DNA of 64,000 bases from Kitasatospora gansuensis (GCF_014203705.1 NZ_JACHJR010000001.1:4402001-4466000); one strand, 5' to 3'. Numbered from the stretch's first letter, positions 51,190-60,417 are shown. Notes: generated from the letters alone by a model not told the origin. Numbers and translations: made by a program.

Positions 51190-51876
51190 TCAGTGCGAGG
51201 CAGCCGCGGTGGTCGACGCCGAGGCACCGGCGGACGGCGACGCCGAGCCGGAGGCGCCGGCCGAAGCCGAAGCCGAAGCCGAAGCGGAGGCCGAAGCGGA
51301 GGCCGAAGCGGACGGCGAGGCCGAGGCCGACCCGGAGGCGGACGGGGTCGCCCCGTGGTTGGCGGTCGGGCCGAAGTCCTCGTACAGGCCCTTGGCCGGG
51401 TGCACCTGGGCCTCGGTGGAGACCTTGCCGGCCTTCGCGAACGAGAACGAGGCGGGGGTGAAGCCACCCACCTCCAGCTTGGCCGAGGTGACCTTGGCGA
51501 CCGGCTGGCCCTCGCCGCCGATCAGCACGGCACCGCCGGCCGGGATGACGATCTCGGACAGCGTGGCGCCCTTGGCGTCCGCGAAGGTCGCCGCGACGCC
51601 CTCGCCGACGGTGATCGACTGCAGGGTCTCGGCCTTGTCGCCGGCGTTGCTGATGTTCACCGTGAGCTGGGCCGGACCGGCGTGCTCGGAGCTGGACCCG
51701 GCCGCGGTCACCACCACGATGTTGTTGAGCTTGAGGTTCTCCCCGATCGACGTCGCGGCGTTGTCCGGCTTGATCTGCAGGGTGTCCGGGGAGTTCCCGG
51801 CGGCACAGGCGGACAGCGGGAGGATCGCGGCGAGGGCGATCGCGGCGATCGCGCCGCGTCGAAGGCTGCGGCTCAC
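51190..51876 (-). CDS. Secreted lipoprotein with Ser-Ala-rich tail
   Basis: Predicted lipoprotein of about 228 residues. Signal peptide with a lipobox near residue 22 (IAAIALAAILPLSACAAGNS; LSAC). A middle domain of 130 residues with beta-rich sequence (LKLNNIVVVTAAG, then TVNISNAGDKAETLQSITVG) suggests an Ig- or CARDB-like fold. The last 50 residues are Ser/Ala/Pro/Gly repeats, probably a flexible cell-wall linker. GTG 51876 is the best start; AAGGAGATG lies upstream but somewhat far. Streptomycete-conserved, divergent from carD. Confidence 0.8.
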   Translation of the reverse strand: MSRSLRRGAIAAIALAAILPLSACAAGNSPDTLQIKPDNAATSIGENLKLNNIVVVTAAGSSSEHAGPAQLTVNISNAGDKAETLQSITVGEGVAATFADAKGATLSEIVIPAGGAVLIGGEGQPVAKVTSAKLEVGGFTPASFSFAKAGKVSTEAQVHPAKGLYEDFGPTANHGATPSASGSASASPSASASASASASASASASAGASGSASPSAGASASTTAAASH

Positions 51877-52249
51877 GGCGGCGGCATCTCCTTGGAATCT
51901 CGGGTCGGTGGTCAGGGTCAGATTACCGACCGCGATTGTCCGGTCCTCACGGGGTGGCCCCGTGTCGCGGGTGGAGTCCCGGCGAGGATGGTCGGCGAGG
52001 CCCGCCGGGGGCCGCGACCGCGTATACGGCAAAAACCCATGATCCAATCATGGTTTCGGGAGTGTTGCCAGAGGTTTCGTCAGGTGTGTATACCGCCTCC
52101 GACCTGCGGGAAGGCCCCGTCGAACACCGGTCGCAGCACGCCGGAGGGGCCCTTGTCAAGCCCCGAGACCGGCTCTGACCTGCGAAAACGCCCTTCGGGT
52201 GGGCCGAGAACCATGTTATTCTGGTAAGCCACGGAAGGGGCCCTGTCAC
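51877..52249. other. Intergenic region before carD
   Basis: 373 bp between the divergent lipoprotein gene and carD. It must hold both promoters; a weak TTATTCT-type -10 lies near 52216. I see no ORF, palindrome or RNA structure that stands out. Confidence 0.35.
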
Positions 52250-52732
52250 ATGACGTTCAAGGTTGGCGACACGGTGGTCTACCCCCATCACGGGGCTGCG
52301 CTGATCGAGGCCATCGAGATTCGCCAGATCAAAGGTGTGGACAAGACCTACCTGGTGCTGAAGGTGCAGCAGGGAGACTTGACGCTGCGCGTGCCCGCGG
52401 AGAACGCGGAGTTCGTCGGTGTGCGCGACGTAGTCGGTCAGGAAGGCCTGGACCGGGTGTTCGAGGTGCTGCGGGCACCGTACACCGAGGAGCCGACCAA
52501 CTGGTCGCGCCGGTACAAGGCGAACCTCGAGAAGCTCGCCTCCGGCGATGTGATCAAGGTGGCCGAGGTCGTCCGCGACCTGTGGCGTCGCGAGCGTGAG
52601 CGCGGTCTCTCGGCCGGAGAGAAGCGGATGCTCGCCAAGGCGCGCCAGATCCTGGTCAGCGAGCTCGCACTCGCGGAGAACACCAACGAGGACAAGGCGG
52701 AGACGCTGCTCGACGAGGTCCTGGCCTCGTAG
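52250..52732 (+). CDS. carD: CarD family transcription factor
   Basis: RNA polymerase-binding regulator of 160 residues. N-terminal Tudor-like domain binding the RNAP beta lobe (FKVGDTVVYPHHGAALIEAI) and a C-terminal helical DNA-binding domain (RRYKANLEKLASGDVIKVAE, then RGLSAGEKRMLAKARQILVS). It stabilises open promoter complexes and is essential in mycobacteria. ATG 52250 with GGAAGGGG upstream. Next to ispD-ispF as in most actinobacteria. Confidence 0.96.
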   Translation: MTFKVGDTVVYPHHGAALIEAIEIRQIKGVDKTYLVLKVQQGDLTLRVPAENAEFVGVRDVVGQEGLDRVFEVLRAPYTEEPTNWSRRYKANLEKLASGDVIKVAEVVRDLWRRERERGLSAGEKRMLAKARQILVSELALAENTNEDKAETLLDEVLAS

Positions 52733-52778
52733 TACAGCCCCCCGCATGTCGAAGCGCCCGATGCCGGTGCGTCACCAT

Positions 52779-52794
52779 GGTCACGTACGTGACC
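52779..52794. repeat. 16-bp perfect palindrome between carD and ispD
   Basis: GGTCACGTACGTGACC, with further GTCAC/GGTGGTCACC half-sites on each side. It lies 46 bp after carD. It could be a binding site or part of the carD terminator. Confidence 0.5.
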
Positions 52795-52824
52795 CGGGTG
52801 GTCACCCGGCACCTCGGGCGCTTC

Positions 52825-52857
52825 GGCGTACCCGGGCGCCGGTGGCGTACCCGGGCG
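52825..52857. repeat. Direct repeat of GGCGTACCCGGGCG
   Basis: Two exact 14-bp copies, 52825-52838 and 52844-52857, with a 19-bp period. Adjacent to the palindrome; no known function. Confidence 0.6.
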
Positions 52858-53006
52858 GTGGTCCGAACGGCCTGACGGAGCCCGGTGCTTTCGGAAGGGA
52901 CCGAGGCACCGCCGGGTGTTCGCCAGGGCCATACCCATCGCGCCGAAGGCGCGAAACCTGACCGCGAAACTTGGAAGAACCGGCACAGCGCCGAAGGAGC
53001 GAAACC

Positions 53007-53744
53007 CTGAACGGCACAGCAGCAGTCGCAGCAGCCGTGGTCCCCGCCGCCGGGCGGGGCGAGCGGCTCGGCCCCGGAGCCCCGAAGGCCCTGCGCGAGC
53101 TCGGCGGGGTGCCCCTGCTGGTGCACGCGGTCCGGGCGCTGGCGCGCAGCCGGGCGGTCGGCCTGGTGGTGGTGGCGGCCCCGGCGGAAGGGGTGGCCGA
53201 GGTGATCGCCCTGCTGGACAGCCACGGGCTGGACGGCAAGGACATCCGGGTGGTGGCCGGGGGTGACACCCGGCAGGAGTCGGTCCGGCTCGGCCTGGCC
53301 GCGATCCCGGCCGAGGTCGGCATCGTGCTGGTGCACGACGCCGCCCGGCCGCTGGTCCCGGTCGAGGTGGTGGACGCGGTCGCCGCGGCCGTCCGGGCCG
53401 GGGCCGAGGCGGTGGTGCCGGCGGTGCCGCTGGCCGACACCGTGAAGCTGGTCGAGCCGCAGAGCGGTGGCCGCCCGGAGCCGGTGCTGGACACGCCCGA
53501 CCGTTCGGCGCTGCGGGCGGTTCAGACGCCGCAGGGCTTCCGTCGGGACGTGCTGGCCGCCGCGCACGAGCGCGCGCTCACCGAGCCGGTGGCGGTGACC
53601 GACGACGCCGGTCTGGTGGAGCGGTTCGGCGGCCGGGTGGTCGTGGTGCCGGGCCACGAGGAGGCGTTCAAGGTGACCCGCCCGCTGGACCTGGTGCTGG
53701 CCGAGGCCGTACTCGCCCGGAGGAGGGCCTCCGATGGCTTCTGA
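53007..53744 (+). CDS. ispD: 2-C-methyl-D-erythritol 4-phosphate cytidylyltransferase IspD
   Basis: MEP-pathway enzyme that joins CTP to MEP, about 245 residues. N-terminal nucleotide loop PAAGRGERLGPGAPKALREL, then GGDTRQESVRLGLAAIPAEV, HDAARPLVPVEVVDA and VQTPQGFRRDVLAA. The start is unusual: a CTG at 53007 lies 7 bases after a perfect AAGGAG, while the in-frame TTG at 52971 has no ribosome site and the GTG at 53037 would cut the fold. Stop overlaps ispF. Confidence 0.93.
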   Translation: MNGTAAVAAAVVPAAGRGERLGPGAPKALRELGGVPLLVHAVRALARSRAVGLVVVAAPAEGVAEVIALLDSHGLDGKDIRVVAGGDTRQESVRLGLAAIPAEVGIVLVHDAARPLVPVEVVDAVAAAVRAGAEAVVPAVPLADTVKLVEPQSGGRPEPVLDTPDRSALRAVQTPQGFRRDVLAAAHERALTEPVAVTDDAGLVERFGGRVVVVPGHEEAFKVTRPLDLVLAEAVLARRRASDGF

Positions 53745-54225
53745 CGCTCCGCTGATCCCGCTGGTCGGGATCGGCACCGACGTGCACGCCTTCGAGGTCG
53801 GCCGCCCGCTCCGGGTGGCCGGGCTTGACTGGCCGGACGCCGAGTTCGGGCTGGCCGGGCACTCCGACGCGGACGTGGCGGCGCACGCCGCCTGCGACGC
53901 GCTGTTCTCGGCGGCCGGGGTGGGCGACCTGGGCGCGCACTTCGGCACCGACCGCCCCGAGTGGTCAGGCGCCTCCGGCGTCACACTGCTCGCCGAGGCG
54001 GCCCGGATCGTCCGGGCGGCGGGCTTCGAGATCGGCAACGTCGCGGTCCAGGTGATCGGCGTCCGCCCGAAGATCGGCAAGCGCCGGGCCGAGGCGCAGG
54101 CCGCGCTCTCGGCGGCGGTCGGCGCGCCGGTCTCGGTCTCCGGCACCACCACCGACGGCCTGGGCCTGACCGGCCGGGCCGAGGGACTGGCGGCGATCGC
54201 CACCGCGCTGGTGTACCGGGCTTAG
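53734..54225 (+). CDS. ispF: 2-C-methyl-D-erythritol 2,4-cyclodiphosphate synthase IspF
   Basis: Next MEP-pathway enzyme in this window, 163 residues. Metal ligands in GIGTDVHAFEVGRPLRVAG (DxH) and LAGHSDADVAAHAACDA (H), CDP-binding DLGAHFGTDRPEWSGASG. ATG 53734 overlaps the ispD stop, so translation is coupled. IspE is not here. Confidence 0.96.
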   Translation: MASDAPLIPLVGIGTDVHAFEVGRPLRVAGLDWPDAEFGLAGHSDADVAAHAACDALFSAAGVGDLGAHFGTDRPEWSGASGVTLLAEAARIVRAAGFEIGNVAVQVIGVRPKIGKRRAEAQAALSAAVGAPVSVSGTTTDGLGLTGRAEGLAAIATALVYRA

Positions 54226-54323
54226 CCCGTTCGGTGGCCTGACGGGTGTTCAGTTCCCGTGGGTGACGCCCGGTTCACTAGCGTGGCCGGTGAAACCGGG
54301 CGTACCGACGGAAGGGGCCCCGC

Positions 54324-54716
54324 ATGGCCGTCCAGCTCTCCGACCAGGCCAAGGCGCTGTTCGACGCCAAGTCCTTCGTCACCGTCTCGACCGTCCAGCC
54401 GGACGGCAGCCCGCAGTCCTCGGTGGTCTGGATCAAGCGGGACGGTGACGACGTGCTGTTCTCCACCGTCGAGGGCCGTCGCAAGCACCTCAACATGGTC
54501 CGGGACCCGCGGATCAGCCTGCTCGTCAACCCGCCGGACCACCCGTACCGCTACCTGGAACTGCGCGGCGAGGTGACCATGACCAGGGAGGGCGGCCGGG
54601 AGCTGATCGACGAGCTGTGCCGGAAGTACCTCGGCCACGACTACCGCAACGACGGCCCGGAGGACATCCGGGTGGTGGTCCGGCTGTCGCCCCGCAAGGC
54701 GGTCGGCAACGCCTGA
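54324..54716 (+). CDS. PPOX-class F420/FMN-dependent oxidoreductase
   Basis: Split-barrel flavoprotein of 130 residues in the pyridoxamine-phosphate-oxidase superfamily. Typical segments: FVTVSTVQPDGSPQSSVVWI, STVEGRRKHLNMVRDPRISL, and DIRVVVRLSPRKAVG at the C terminus. Most actinobacterial members of this size use deazaflavin F420. Substrate unknown. ATG 54324 with GGAAGG upstream. Confidence 0.88.
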   Translation: MAVQLSDQAKALFDAKSFVTVSTVQPDGSPQSSVVWIKRDGDDVLFSTVEGRRKHLNMVRDPRISLLVNPPDHPYRYLELRGEVTMTREGGRELIDELCRKYLGHDYRNDGPEDIRVVVRLSPRKAVGNA

Positions 54717-54788
54717 ACCCGGCGCAGTTGACGTCCGCGTGGGCGAAAGGTGGCGGGGCACCCCCCGCCGCCCACTACGCTTGACGCT

Positions 54789-56183
54789 GTGAGCCTTCGC
54801 CTGTACGACACCAGCACCCGCCAGGTACGCGACTTCGTCCCGCTTGTACCGGGCTGTGTCTCCATGTACCTGTGTGGCGCGACCGTCCAGGCGCCCCCGC
54901 ACATCGGACACATCCGGTCCAACCTCAACTTCGACGTGATGCGCCGGTGGTTCGGCTACCGCGGCTACCAGGTCACCTTCGTCCGCAACGTCACGGACAT
55001 CGACGACAAGGTGATCCAGAAGGAGCGCGAGCTCGGCACCCCGTGGTGGCAGATCGCGTACACCAACGAGCGTGCCTTCAACGAGGGTTACGCGGCCCTG
55101 GGCTGCCTGCCGCCGTCGGCGGAGCCGCGGGCCACCGGCCACGTGCCCGAGATGATCGAGATGATGCAGACGCTCATCACGAAGGGCCACGCCTACGAGT
55201 CCGAGGGCAACGTCTACTTCGCGGTGACCACGTACCCCGAGTACCTGGCGCTCTCCAACCAGGAGCTGGACAACCTCCGGCAGCCGGAGAGCACCGGCGA
55301 GACCGGCAAGCGGGACCCGCGCGACTTCGCGATGTGGAAGCGGTCCAAGGAGGGTGAGCCCAGCTGGGAGACCCCGTGGGGCCGCGGCCGTCCCGGCTGG
55401 CACCTGGAGTGCTCGGCGATGGCGCACAAGTACCTGGGCAAGGCCTTCGACATCCACGGCGGCGGGCTCGACCTGATCTTCCCGCACCACGAGAACGAGA
55501 TCGCCCAGTCGAAGGCGTTCGGCGACGACTTCGCCAACTTCTGGGTGCACAACGCCTGGGTCACCATGAGCGGCGAGAAGATGTCGAAGTCGCTCGGCAA
55601 CTCGGTGCTGATCTCCGAGATGCTCCAGCGCTGGCGTCCGATCGTGCTCCGGTACTACCTGGCCGGGCCGCACTACCGCTCGATGATCGAGTACAGCGAG
55701 GAGTCGATCCGGGAGGCCGAGACCGGTTTCGGCCGGATCGAGGGCTTCATCCAGCGGGTGATCGAGCGCTGCGGTCCGGTGGACGCGGCGCCCGAGGTGC
55801 CGCTGGCCTTCGCCGAGGCGATGGACGACGACCTCGGTGTGCCGCAGGCGCTGGCCGTCGTGCACACCGCCGTCCGCCAGGGCAACAGTGCCCTGACCGC
55901 GGACGACAAGGAGAACGCGGTGGCGCGGCTGGCCGAGGTCCGTGCGATGCTCGGTGTACTGGGTCTCGACCCGCTCGACGACCACTGGGCCGGCGCCGAA
56001 CGCGGCGACGACCTGCACGGGGTGGTCGACTCGCTGGTCCAGCTGGTGCTGGAGCAGCGGCAGGCCGCCCGGGGCCGCAAGGACTTCGCGACCGCGGACG
56101 CGATCCGCGACCAGCTCGTGCTGGCGGGTCTGTCCATCGAGGACGGACCGACCGGCTCACGCTGGACGCTCAACAACCAGTAA
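54789..56183 (+). CDS. cysS: Cysteinyl-tRNA synthetase
   Basis: Class I synthetase of 464 residues that charges tRNA-Cys. Zn-binding and HIGH-like site in YLCGATVQAPPHIGHIRSNL; KMSKS in MSGEKMSKSLGNSVLIS; C-terminal DALR/DUF region. GTG 54789 is the start; a reading frame that begins further up is only an extension. A close mycothiol enzyme, MshC, resembles CysS, but this one has the full C-terminal anticodon domain. Confidence 0.95.
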   Translation: MSLRLYDTSTRQVRDFVPLVPGCVSMYLCGATVQAPPHIGHIRSNLNFDVMRRWFGYRGYQVTFVRNVTDIDDKVIQKERELGTPWWQIAYTNERAFNEGYAALGCLPPSAEPRATGHVPEMIEMMQTLITKGHAYESEGNVYFAVTTYPEYLALSNQELDNLRQPESTGETGKRDPRDFAMWKRSKEGEPSWETPWGRGRPGWHLECSAMAHKYLGKAFDIHGGGLDLIFPHHENEIAQSKAFGDDFANFWVHNAWVTMSGEKMSKSLGNSVLISEMLQRWRPIVLRYYLAGPHYRSMIEYSEESIREAETGFGRIEGFIQRVIERCGPVDAAPEVPLAFAEAMDDDLGVPQALAVVHTAVRQGNSALTADDKENAVARLAEVRAMLGVLGLDPLDDHWAGAERGDDLHGVVDSLVQLVLEQRQAARGRKDFATADAIRDQLVLAGLSIEDGPTGSRWTLNNQ

Positions 56184-56302
56184 CCCCGCTCACCGGGGTG
56201 AGGGTGGGCCGTACCGGACCGGTACGGCCCATCCGCATGACGCAGAGCATGCCGTCGGCGGTCGCCGCCGGGGCGTGCGAGACAGACAAGGGAAGTACAG
56301 CC

Positions 56303-57298
56303 ATGGCCGGCAACAGCCAGCGCAGGAACCGACGCAACCCCGACTCGAAGAAGGGCGCGAGTGTCGGCACCGGCGGGCACAGCCGGAAGGCGCTCCAGGG
56401 CAAGGGCCCGACCCCGCCCGCCTCGGCCCGCAAGGGTCACATCAAGCAGCGGCAGGCCAACGCCGCCGTGAAGCGCGAGATGGACGCCAAGTCGCGGGCC
56501 GGCATGCGCCGGGCCGGCGCGAGCGGCCGTGGCGGCCGTGGCGGTTCGGGCGCGGCCGAGCTGGTCTTCGGCCGTAACTCGGTGGTCGAGGCGCTGCGCG
56601 GCGGGGTGCCCGCCACCGCGCTGTACGTGCTGCAGTTCATCGACACCGACGACCGGGTGCGCGAGGCGCTGCAAGCCGCCACCGAGCGCGGTGTGCCGCT
56701 GATGGAGGCGCCGCGCGTCCAGCTCGACAACATGACCGGTGGGATGAACCACCAGGGCATGGTGCTCCAGGTCCCGCCGTACGAGTACGCGCACCCGGAG
56801 GACCTGCTGGCGGACGCCGCCGACAACGGCGAGGACCCGCTGGTGATCGCGCTGGACGGGGTCACCGACTCCCGCAACCTGGGCGCCGTGGTCCGTTCCG
56901 CCGCCGCCTTCGGGGCGCACGGCGTGGTGATCCCGGAGCGCCGGGCCGCCGGCATGACCGCCGGGGCGTGGAAGACCTCCTCGGGCGCCGCAGCGCGACT
57001 GCCCGTGGCGCGCGCCACCAACATGACCCGCGCGCTGGAGGCGTACCAGAAGGCCGGTCTGCTGGTGGTCGGCCTGGCGGCCGACGGCGAGGCTGAGATC
57101 GGCGATCTGGCGGCGCTCACCGGCCCGGTCGTGATCGTGGCCGGCAGCGAGGGCAAGGGCCTCTCCCGGCTGGTCTCGGAGACCTGTGACATCCGAGTGC
57201 GGATCCCGATGCCGGGTGCGACCGAGTCGCTGAACGCCGGTGTCGCGGCGGGCATCGTGCTCTACGAGGCGGCCCGGCTGCGGGCCAAGGGCGCCTGA
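56303..57298 (+). CDS. rlmB: 23S rRNA (guanosine(2251)-2'-O)-methyltransferase RlmB
   Basis: SpoU-family methyltransferase of 331 residues. A basic disordered N-terminal region of 80 residues (NRRNPDSKKGASVGTGGHSR), substrate-binding domain starting ELVFGRNSVVEALRGGVPA, then the trefoil-knot SPOUT domain with ALDGVTDSRNLGAVVRSAAA, IVAGSEGKGLSRLVSETC and IPMPGATESLNAGVAAGIVL. Conserved behind cysS in actinobacteria. ATG 56303 with AAGGGAAG upstream; terminator follows. Confidence 0.93.
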   Translation: MAGNSQRRNRRNPDSKKGASVGTGGHSRKALQGKGPTPPASARKGHIKQRQANAAVKREMDAKSRAGMRRAGASGRGGRGGSGAAELVFGRNSVVEALRGGVPATALYVLQFIDTDDRVREALQAATERGVPLMEAPRVQLDNMTGGMNHQGMVLQVPPYEYAHPEDLLADAADNGEDPLVIALDGVTDSRNLGAVVRSAAAFGAHGVVIPERRAAGMTAGAWKTSSGAAARLPVARATNMTRALEAYQKAGLLVVGLAADGEAEIGDLAALTGPVVIVAGSEGKGLSRLVSETCDIRVRIPMPGATESLNAGVAAGIVLYEAARLRAKGA

Positions 57299-57331
57299 AA
57301 CACCGGAACCTGACGCTCATTTGTCGTAGTG

Positions 57332-57363
57332 AACCGATCGGGCCTGGTCAGGCCCGGTCGGTT
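57332..57363 (+). terminator. Terminator of rlmB
   Basis: 15-bp stem AACCGATCGGGCCTG and near-complement, one G-U pair, ending in TTT. Begins 34 bp after the rlmB stop. Confidence 0.75.
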
Positions 57364-57441
57364 TACTCATGATCACTTCAATCGGCGTCAGGAATCCACC
57401 CGGGAGAGTGTCCTAACCGGCCGTCACCCGGTTAGACGGGT

Positions 57442-58992
57442 GTGGACACCAGAACACCTCGGCGCCCTGCCCCGGGCGGCATGGCGGGAATAGATGCCGG
57501 CCCCGGCCTCAACACGGTCAAGGTGCCGTCCGACCCGGCTCGGCTCAGCAGTACCCAGGCCAGCTTCCGGGTCCGGCTGGCCGCCCCGGTGGCCCCGCTG
57601 ATCGACGCCCCGGCGGGCGCGGCCTTCGGCGACCCGTACTCGATGGCGGCCTTCACCCCACGGCCGATGGTCACCCCCCAGGTCGTGGTCGGCGGCGTGC
57701 CGGTCCCGGCGCTGGCCGGTGCGGCCGGCGCGGTGGTGGCTGGTGCCGCCCCGGGCCGGCGCAAGGGGCGGGTCACCGCCGTCACCTGGACGGGCCAGGC
57801 GGCCCCCGGCGACCTGGCGGCCACCCAGCTGCTGGAGGCGGTCCGGCTCAACACCGTGCCGGCCCCGGCCGGGCCGGTCGGCGGCGAGGCCACCGAGCAG
57901 CTCCGGGCGTACCGGCAGAGCCCGGCCAGGCCGCCGGAGCCGGAGCCGGTGGAGAGCTGGGCCCCGGCGGGCGAACTGCCCGAGGTCTCGGCGACCGGCG
58001 CCGACTCCCGGCACGCCTGGTACCCGGGCCGCAAGGTCGACCTCGGCCTGGTGCTGCTGCCGCTGCGGATCGTGCTCGGCTCGCTCTCGGTCTACGCCGG
58101 GTTCAGCAAGCTCTGCGACCCGGTGTACTTCGACGGCGGCGACCGCGGCTCGATGATGCGCTGGCTCGCCTCGCTGCACCCGTGGGGGGTCGCGCAGCCG
58201 CTGCTGGACTTCGCGATGGCCCACCCGGTGGGCTCCGGGCTCGCGGTCGCGTTCATCCAGATCGTGGTCGGCGTGCTGTCGATCCTCGGGCTCTGGCAGC
58301 GGGCCGCGGCCGGCATGGCGATGGCGCTCTCGGCCGCGCTGCTGTTCACGGTCAGCTGGCGGGCGGTGCCGGTCTACGACACCCCCGACCTGATCTTCCT
58401 GGCCGCCTGGAGCCCGCTGCTGATCGCCGGGGCACCGTTCGGCTCGCTGGACGGCCGGATCGCGCTGGAGGCCTGGCGCCGGTACGGCTCCTCGGCCCCG
58501 GCCGCGCTGCGGCGGCGGATCCTGCGCCGCAGCGGCGTGGTGACCGCCGTGGTGGTCGGGCTGACCCTGCTGCTCGGCTCCATGCTCGGCGCGGCGGTCC
58601 GTACCGGCGGCCGTACCGACCCGGCCCCGGCCAAGCCGCCGACCGACTTCGGTTCGCCGATGTGGCCCGGCAACGGCCCCTCGCCGACGCCGGCCCCGGC
58701 CGGTCCGGCGCCGAAGACCCCCGCACCGACCCCGACCCCCTCGCCCAGCAAGAGCGGCAGCGGCAAGCCCCGCTCGACCAAGTCGGAGTCCGGGTCGGTC
58801 GCCCCGGTGCCGTCGGGCAAGGGCAGCACCGCCGGTACCGGTTCCGGCGGAAGCGCCGGCGCGGGCGGGACCGCGCCCAGGCCGGCCAGCAGCAGCAGTT
58901 CGAGCGGGCTGCTGGGCGGGGTGCTCGGCGCTCCGCTGCTGGTCGGGATGGGCTCGGGCTCGGGCTCGGGCCCGGCCGGGGTGGACGCCTGA
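57442..58992 (+). CDS. DoxX family membrane protein with long disordered ends
   Basis: Protein of 516 residues. A proline/alanine-rich N-terminal stretch of about 190 residues precedes a DoxX domain with four membrane helices (RIVLGSLSVYAGFSKLCDPV, then FIQIVVGVLSILGLWQRAAA). The C-terminal 120 residues are Pro/Thr/Ser/Gly-rich (APTPTPSPSKSGSGKPRSTK). DoxX proteins in mycobacteria act with SodA and thiol-stress factors. Streptomycete versions with such long flanks are conserved here. GTG 57442. Confidence 0.85.
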   Translation: MDTRTPRRPAPGGMAGIDAGPGLNTVKVPSDPARLSSTQASFRVRLAAPVAPLIDAPAGAAFGDPYSMAAFTPRPMVTPQVVVGGVPVPALAGAAGAVVAGAAPGRRKGRVTAVTWTGQAAPGDLAATQLLEAVRLNTVPAPAGPVGGEATEQLRAYRQSPARPPEPEPVESWAPAGELPEVSATGADSRHAWYPGRKVDLGLVLLPLRIVLGSLSVYAGFSKLCDPVYFDGGDRGSMMRWLASLHPWGVAQPLLDFAMAHPVGSGLAVAFIQIVVGVLSILGLWQRAAAGMAMALSAALLFTVSWRAVPVYDTPDLIFLAAWSPLLIAGAPFGSLDGRIALEAWRRYGSSAPAALRRRILRRSGVVTAVVVGLTLLLGSMLGAAVRTGGRTDPAPAKPPTDFGSPMWPGNGPSPTPAPAGPAPKTPAPTPTPSPSKSGSGKPRSTKSESGSVAPVPSGKGSTAGTGSGGSAGAGGTAPRPASSSSSSGLLGGVLGAPLLVGMGSGSGSGPAGVDA

Positions 58993-59004
58993 GCTGAACA
59001 CGCG

Positions 59005-59043
59005 GAAGCGCGGTGGGCCGGTTGGTACGGTCCACCGCGCTTC
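59005..59043. terminator. Bidirectional terminator
   Basis: 16-bp stem GAAGCGCGGTGGGCCG with near-complement, 7-nt loop, then TGGTTTT. Between the DoxX gene and the convergent nucleotidyltransferase. Confidence 0.88.
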
Positions 59044-59056
59044 TGGTTTTCCTTCG

Positions 59057-59803
59057 TCAGGATGCCGTCGCCGCCAGCTCCTTGGCCGCCTCGGTGAGGT
59101 CCTTCGCGGTGTCGATCGCCCGCCAGTAGCACCCCTGCGGCAGCTGGTAGCCCGCCAGCCGCTTGCTGCGGGCGAGTTGGGGGAAAGTGGTGCGCTCGTG
59201 GTCGCCGACGTCCGGCAGCAGCTCCTGGAAGCCCGGCGCGAAGACGTACAGCCCGGCGTTGATCAGGAAGGGCGAGGGCGGCGCCTCGATGAAGTCCAGC
59301 ACGTTGCCGAACTGGTCGGTCTCCACCGCGCCCCACGGGATCCGCGGCCGGGCCAGCGCGAGCGTCGCGACGGCGTCCCGCTCGTGGTGGAAGGCGGCCA
59401 TGTCGCGCAGGCTGAACCTGGTCCAGATGTCGCCGTTGGTGGCGTACCAGGGTTCGGCGGGCCGGGGGAGCGCCTTGGCCGCGTGCTTCAGGCCGCCGCC
59501 GCGGCCGAGCGGGACGGTCTCCACCACGGTGCTGACGGCGAGCGGCAGGTCGGCCTGGTCGAGCCACTCCTGGAGCACCTCGGCGAGGTGCCCGCAGGAG
59601 ATCACCACATCGGTCACCCCCTCGGCGGCGAGCCAGCCGAGCTGGTGGCCGAGGATGGGCATCCCGGTACCCGGGATCTCGACCAGCGGCTTGGGCCGGT
59701 CGTCGGTGTACGGGCGCAGCCGCGAACCCTGCCCGCCCGCCAGGATGACGGCCTGGGTCACGGCGGGGGAGTGCGGGTGCGATGCGGTCGAGTCAGCGGT
59801 CAT
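59057..59803 (-). CDS. Nucleotidyltransferase (NDP-sugar pyrophosphorylase type)
   Basis: Enzyme of 248 residues with the sugar-1-phosphate nucleotidylyltransferase signature QAVILAGGQGSRLRPYTDDRPKP near residue 15 and GDIWTRF motif for the metal site. It would make an NDP-sugar, possibly mannose- or glucose-type. No left-handed beta-helix tail, so no acyltransferase activity. ATG 59803. Confidence 0.88.
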   Translation of the reverse strand: MTADSTASHPHSPAVTQAVILAGGQGSRLRPYTDDRPKPLVEIPGTGMPILGHQLGWLAAEGVTDVVISCGHLAEVLQEWLDQADLPLAVSTVVETVPLGRGGGLKHAAKALPRPAEPWYATNGDIWTRFSLRDMAAFHHERDAVATLALARPRIPWGAVETDQFGNVLDFIEAPPSPFLINAGLYVFAPGFQELLPDVGDHERTTFPQLARSKRLAGYQLPQGCYWRAIDTAKDLTEAAKELAATAS

Positions 59804-59867
59804 GACAGCACTCTAGGGCGGCCGGCGTGACCGTACGGGCCGCGGGCCGCGCGGCCCGCGGTGGGGC

Positions 59868-60305
59868 TTAGCCGACCACGCCCGCCGCGAACGAGCCGTC
59901 GCAGACCGGGCGGGCGAACGAGCGGGCCCGCTGCGCGTCGCCCTGGTACTTGCGCACGGCGGCCTTGCCGAGGTCGGCGGCCAGCGTGCTGCAGTACGGG
60001 GTGAGCGCGGGCTTCTCCCGCATGGTGCGCTCCAGCAGGTCGAGCGCGGTGCCCGGGTTGTGGGTGCGCAGCTCGTCCATCAGGTCGACCCGGAGGGCGT
60101 CCTGCGGGGCCATGCCCTGCGTGTTGGTGGCGGTGGCGGTGCGGCCGATGGTGCCGTCTCCACTGGAGGCGGCCACCACCTGCTGGTCGAGGCCGGTCGG
60201 TGGCGCCCAGGGGACGCGGGTGACGGCGAGCGTCCCGGTGGTCACCAGGATCACGGGCAGGGTCAGGGCAACGGTCTGGCCGATGCGGCGCACGAGCTGC
60301 TTCAC
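59868..60305 (-). CDS. Hypothetical secreted or membrane-anchored protein
   Basis: 145 residues. N-terminal hydrophobic helix (QTVALTLPVILVTTGTLAVT) is a signal or anchor, followed by an Ala/Asp-rich outer domain with two Cys (TPYCSTLAADLG and PVCDGSF) that may pair. No known family. GTG 60305 as start. Between the nucleotidyltransferase and msiK on the same strand. Confidence 0.65.
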   Translation of the reverse strand: MKQLVRRIGQTVALTLPVILVTTGTLAVTRVPWAPPTGLDQQVVAASSGDGTIGRTATATNTQGMAPQDALRVDLMDELRTHNPGTALDLLERTMREKPALTPYCSTLAADLGKAAVRKYQGDAQRARSFARPVCDGSFAAGVVG

Positions 60306-60417
60306 GGTCAGGAGCGTAGCGGTGTGTGGGGTCGAGGTCGCCCTCCGTTACCCCAATGAGTGACGCGTGTCCTGTTTCGTCCCGCCGTCCGGTTGACGCA
60401 CGGCGCACGGACGACCG

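Noticed and set aside
51229..51345. CRISPR-like or tandem repeat array
   Set aside because: The repeated GCCGAAGCC units are codons for the Ser-Ala tail of the lipoprotein, with no spacers.
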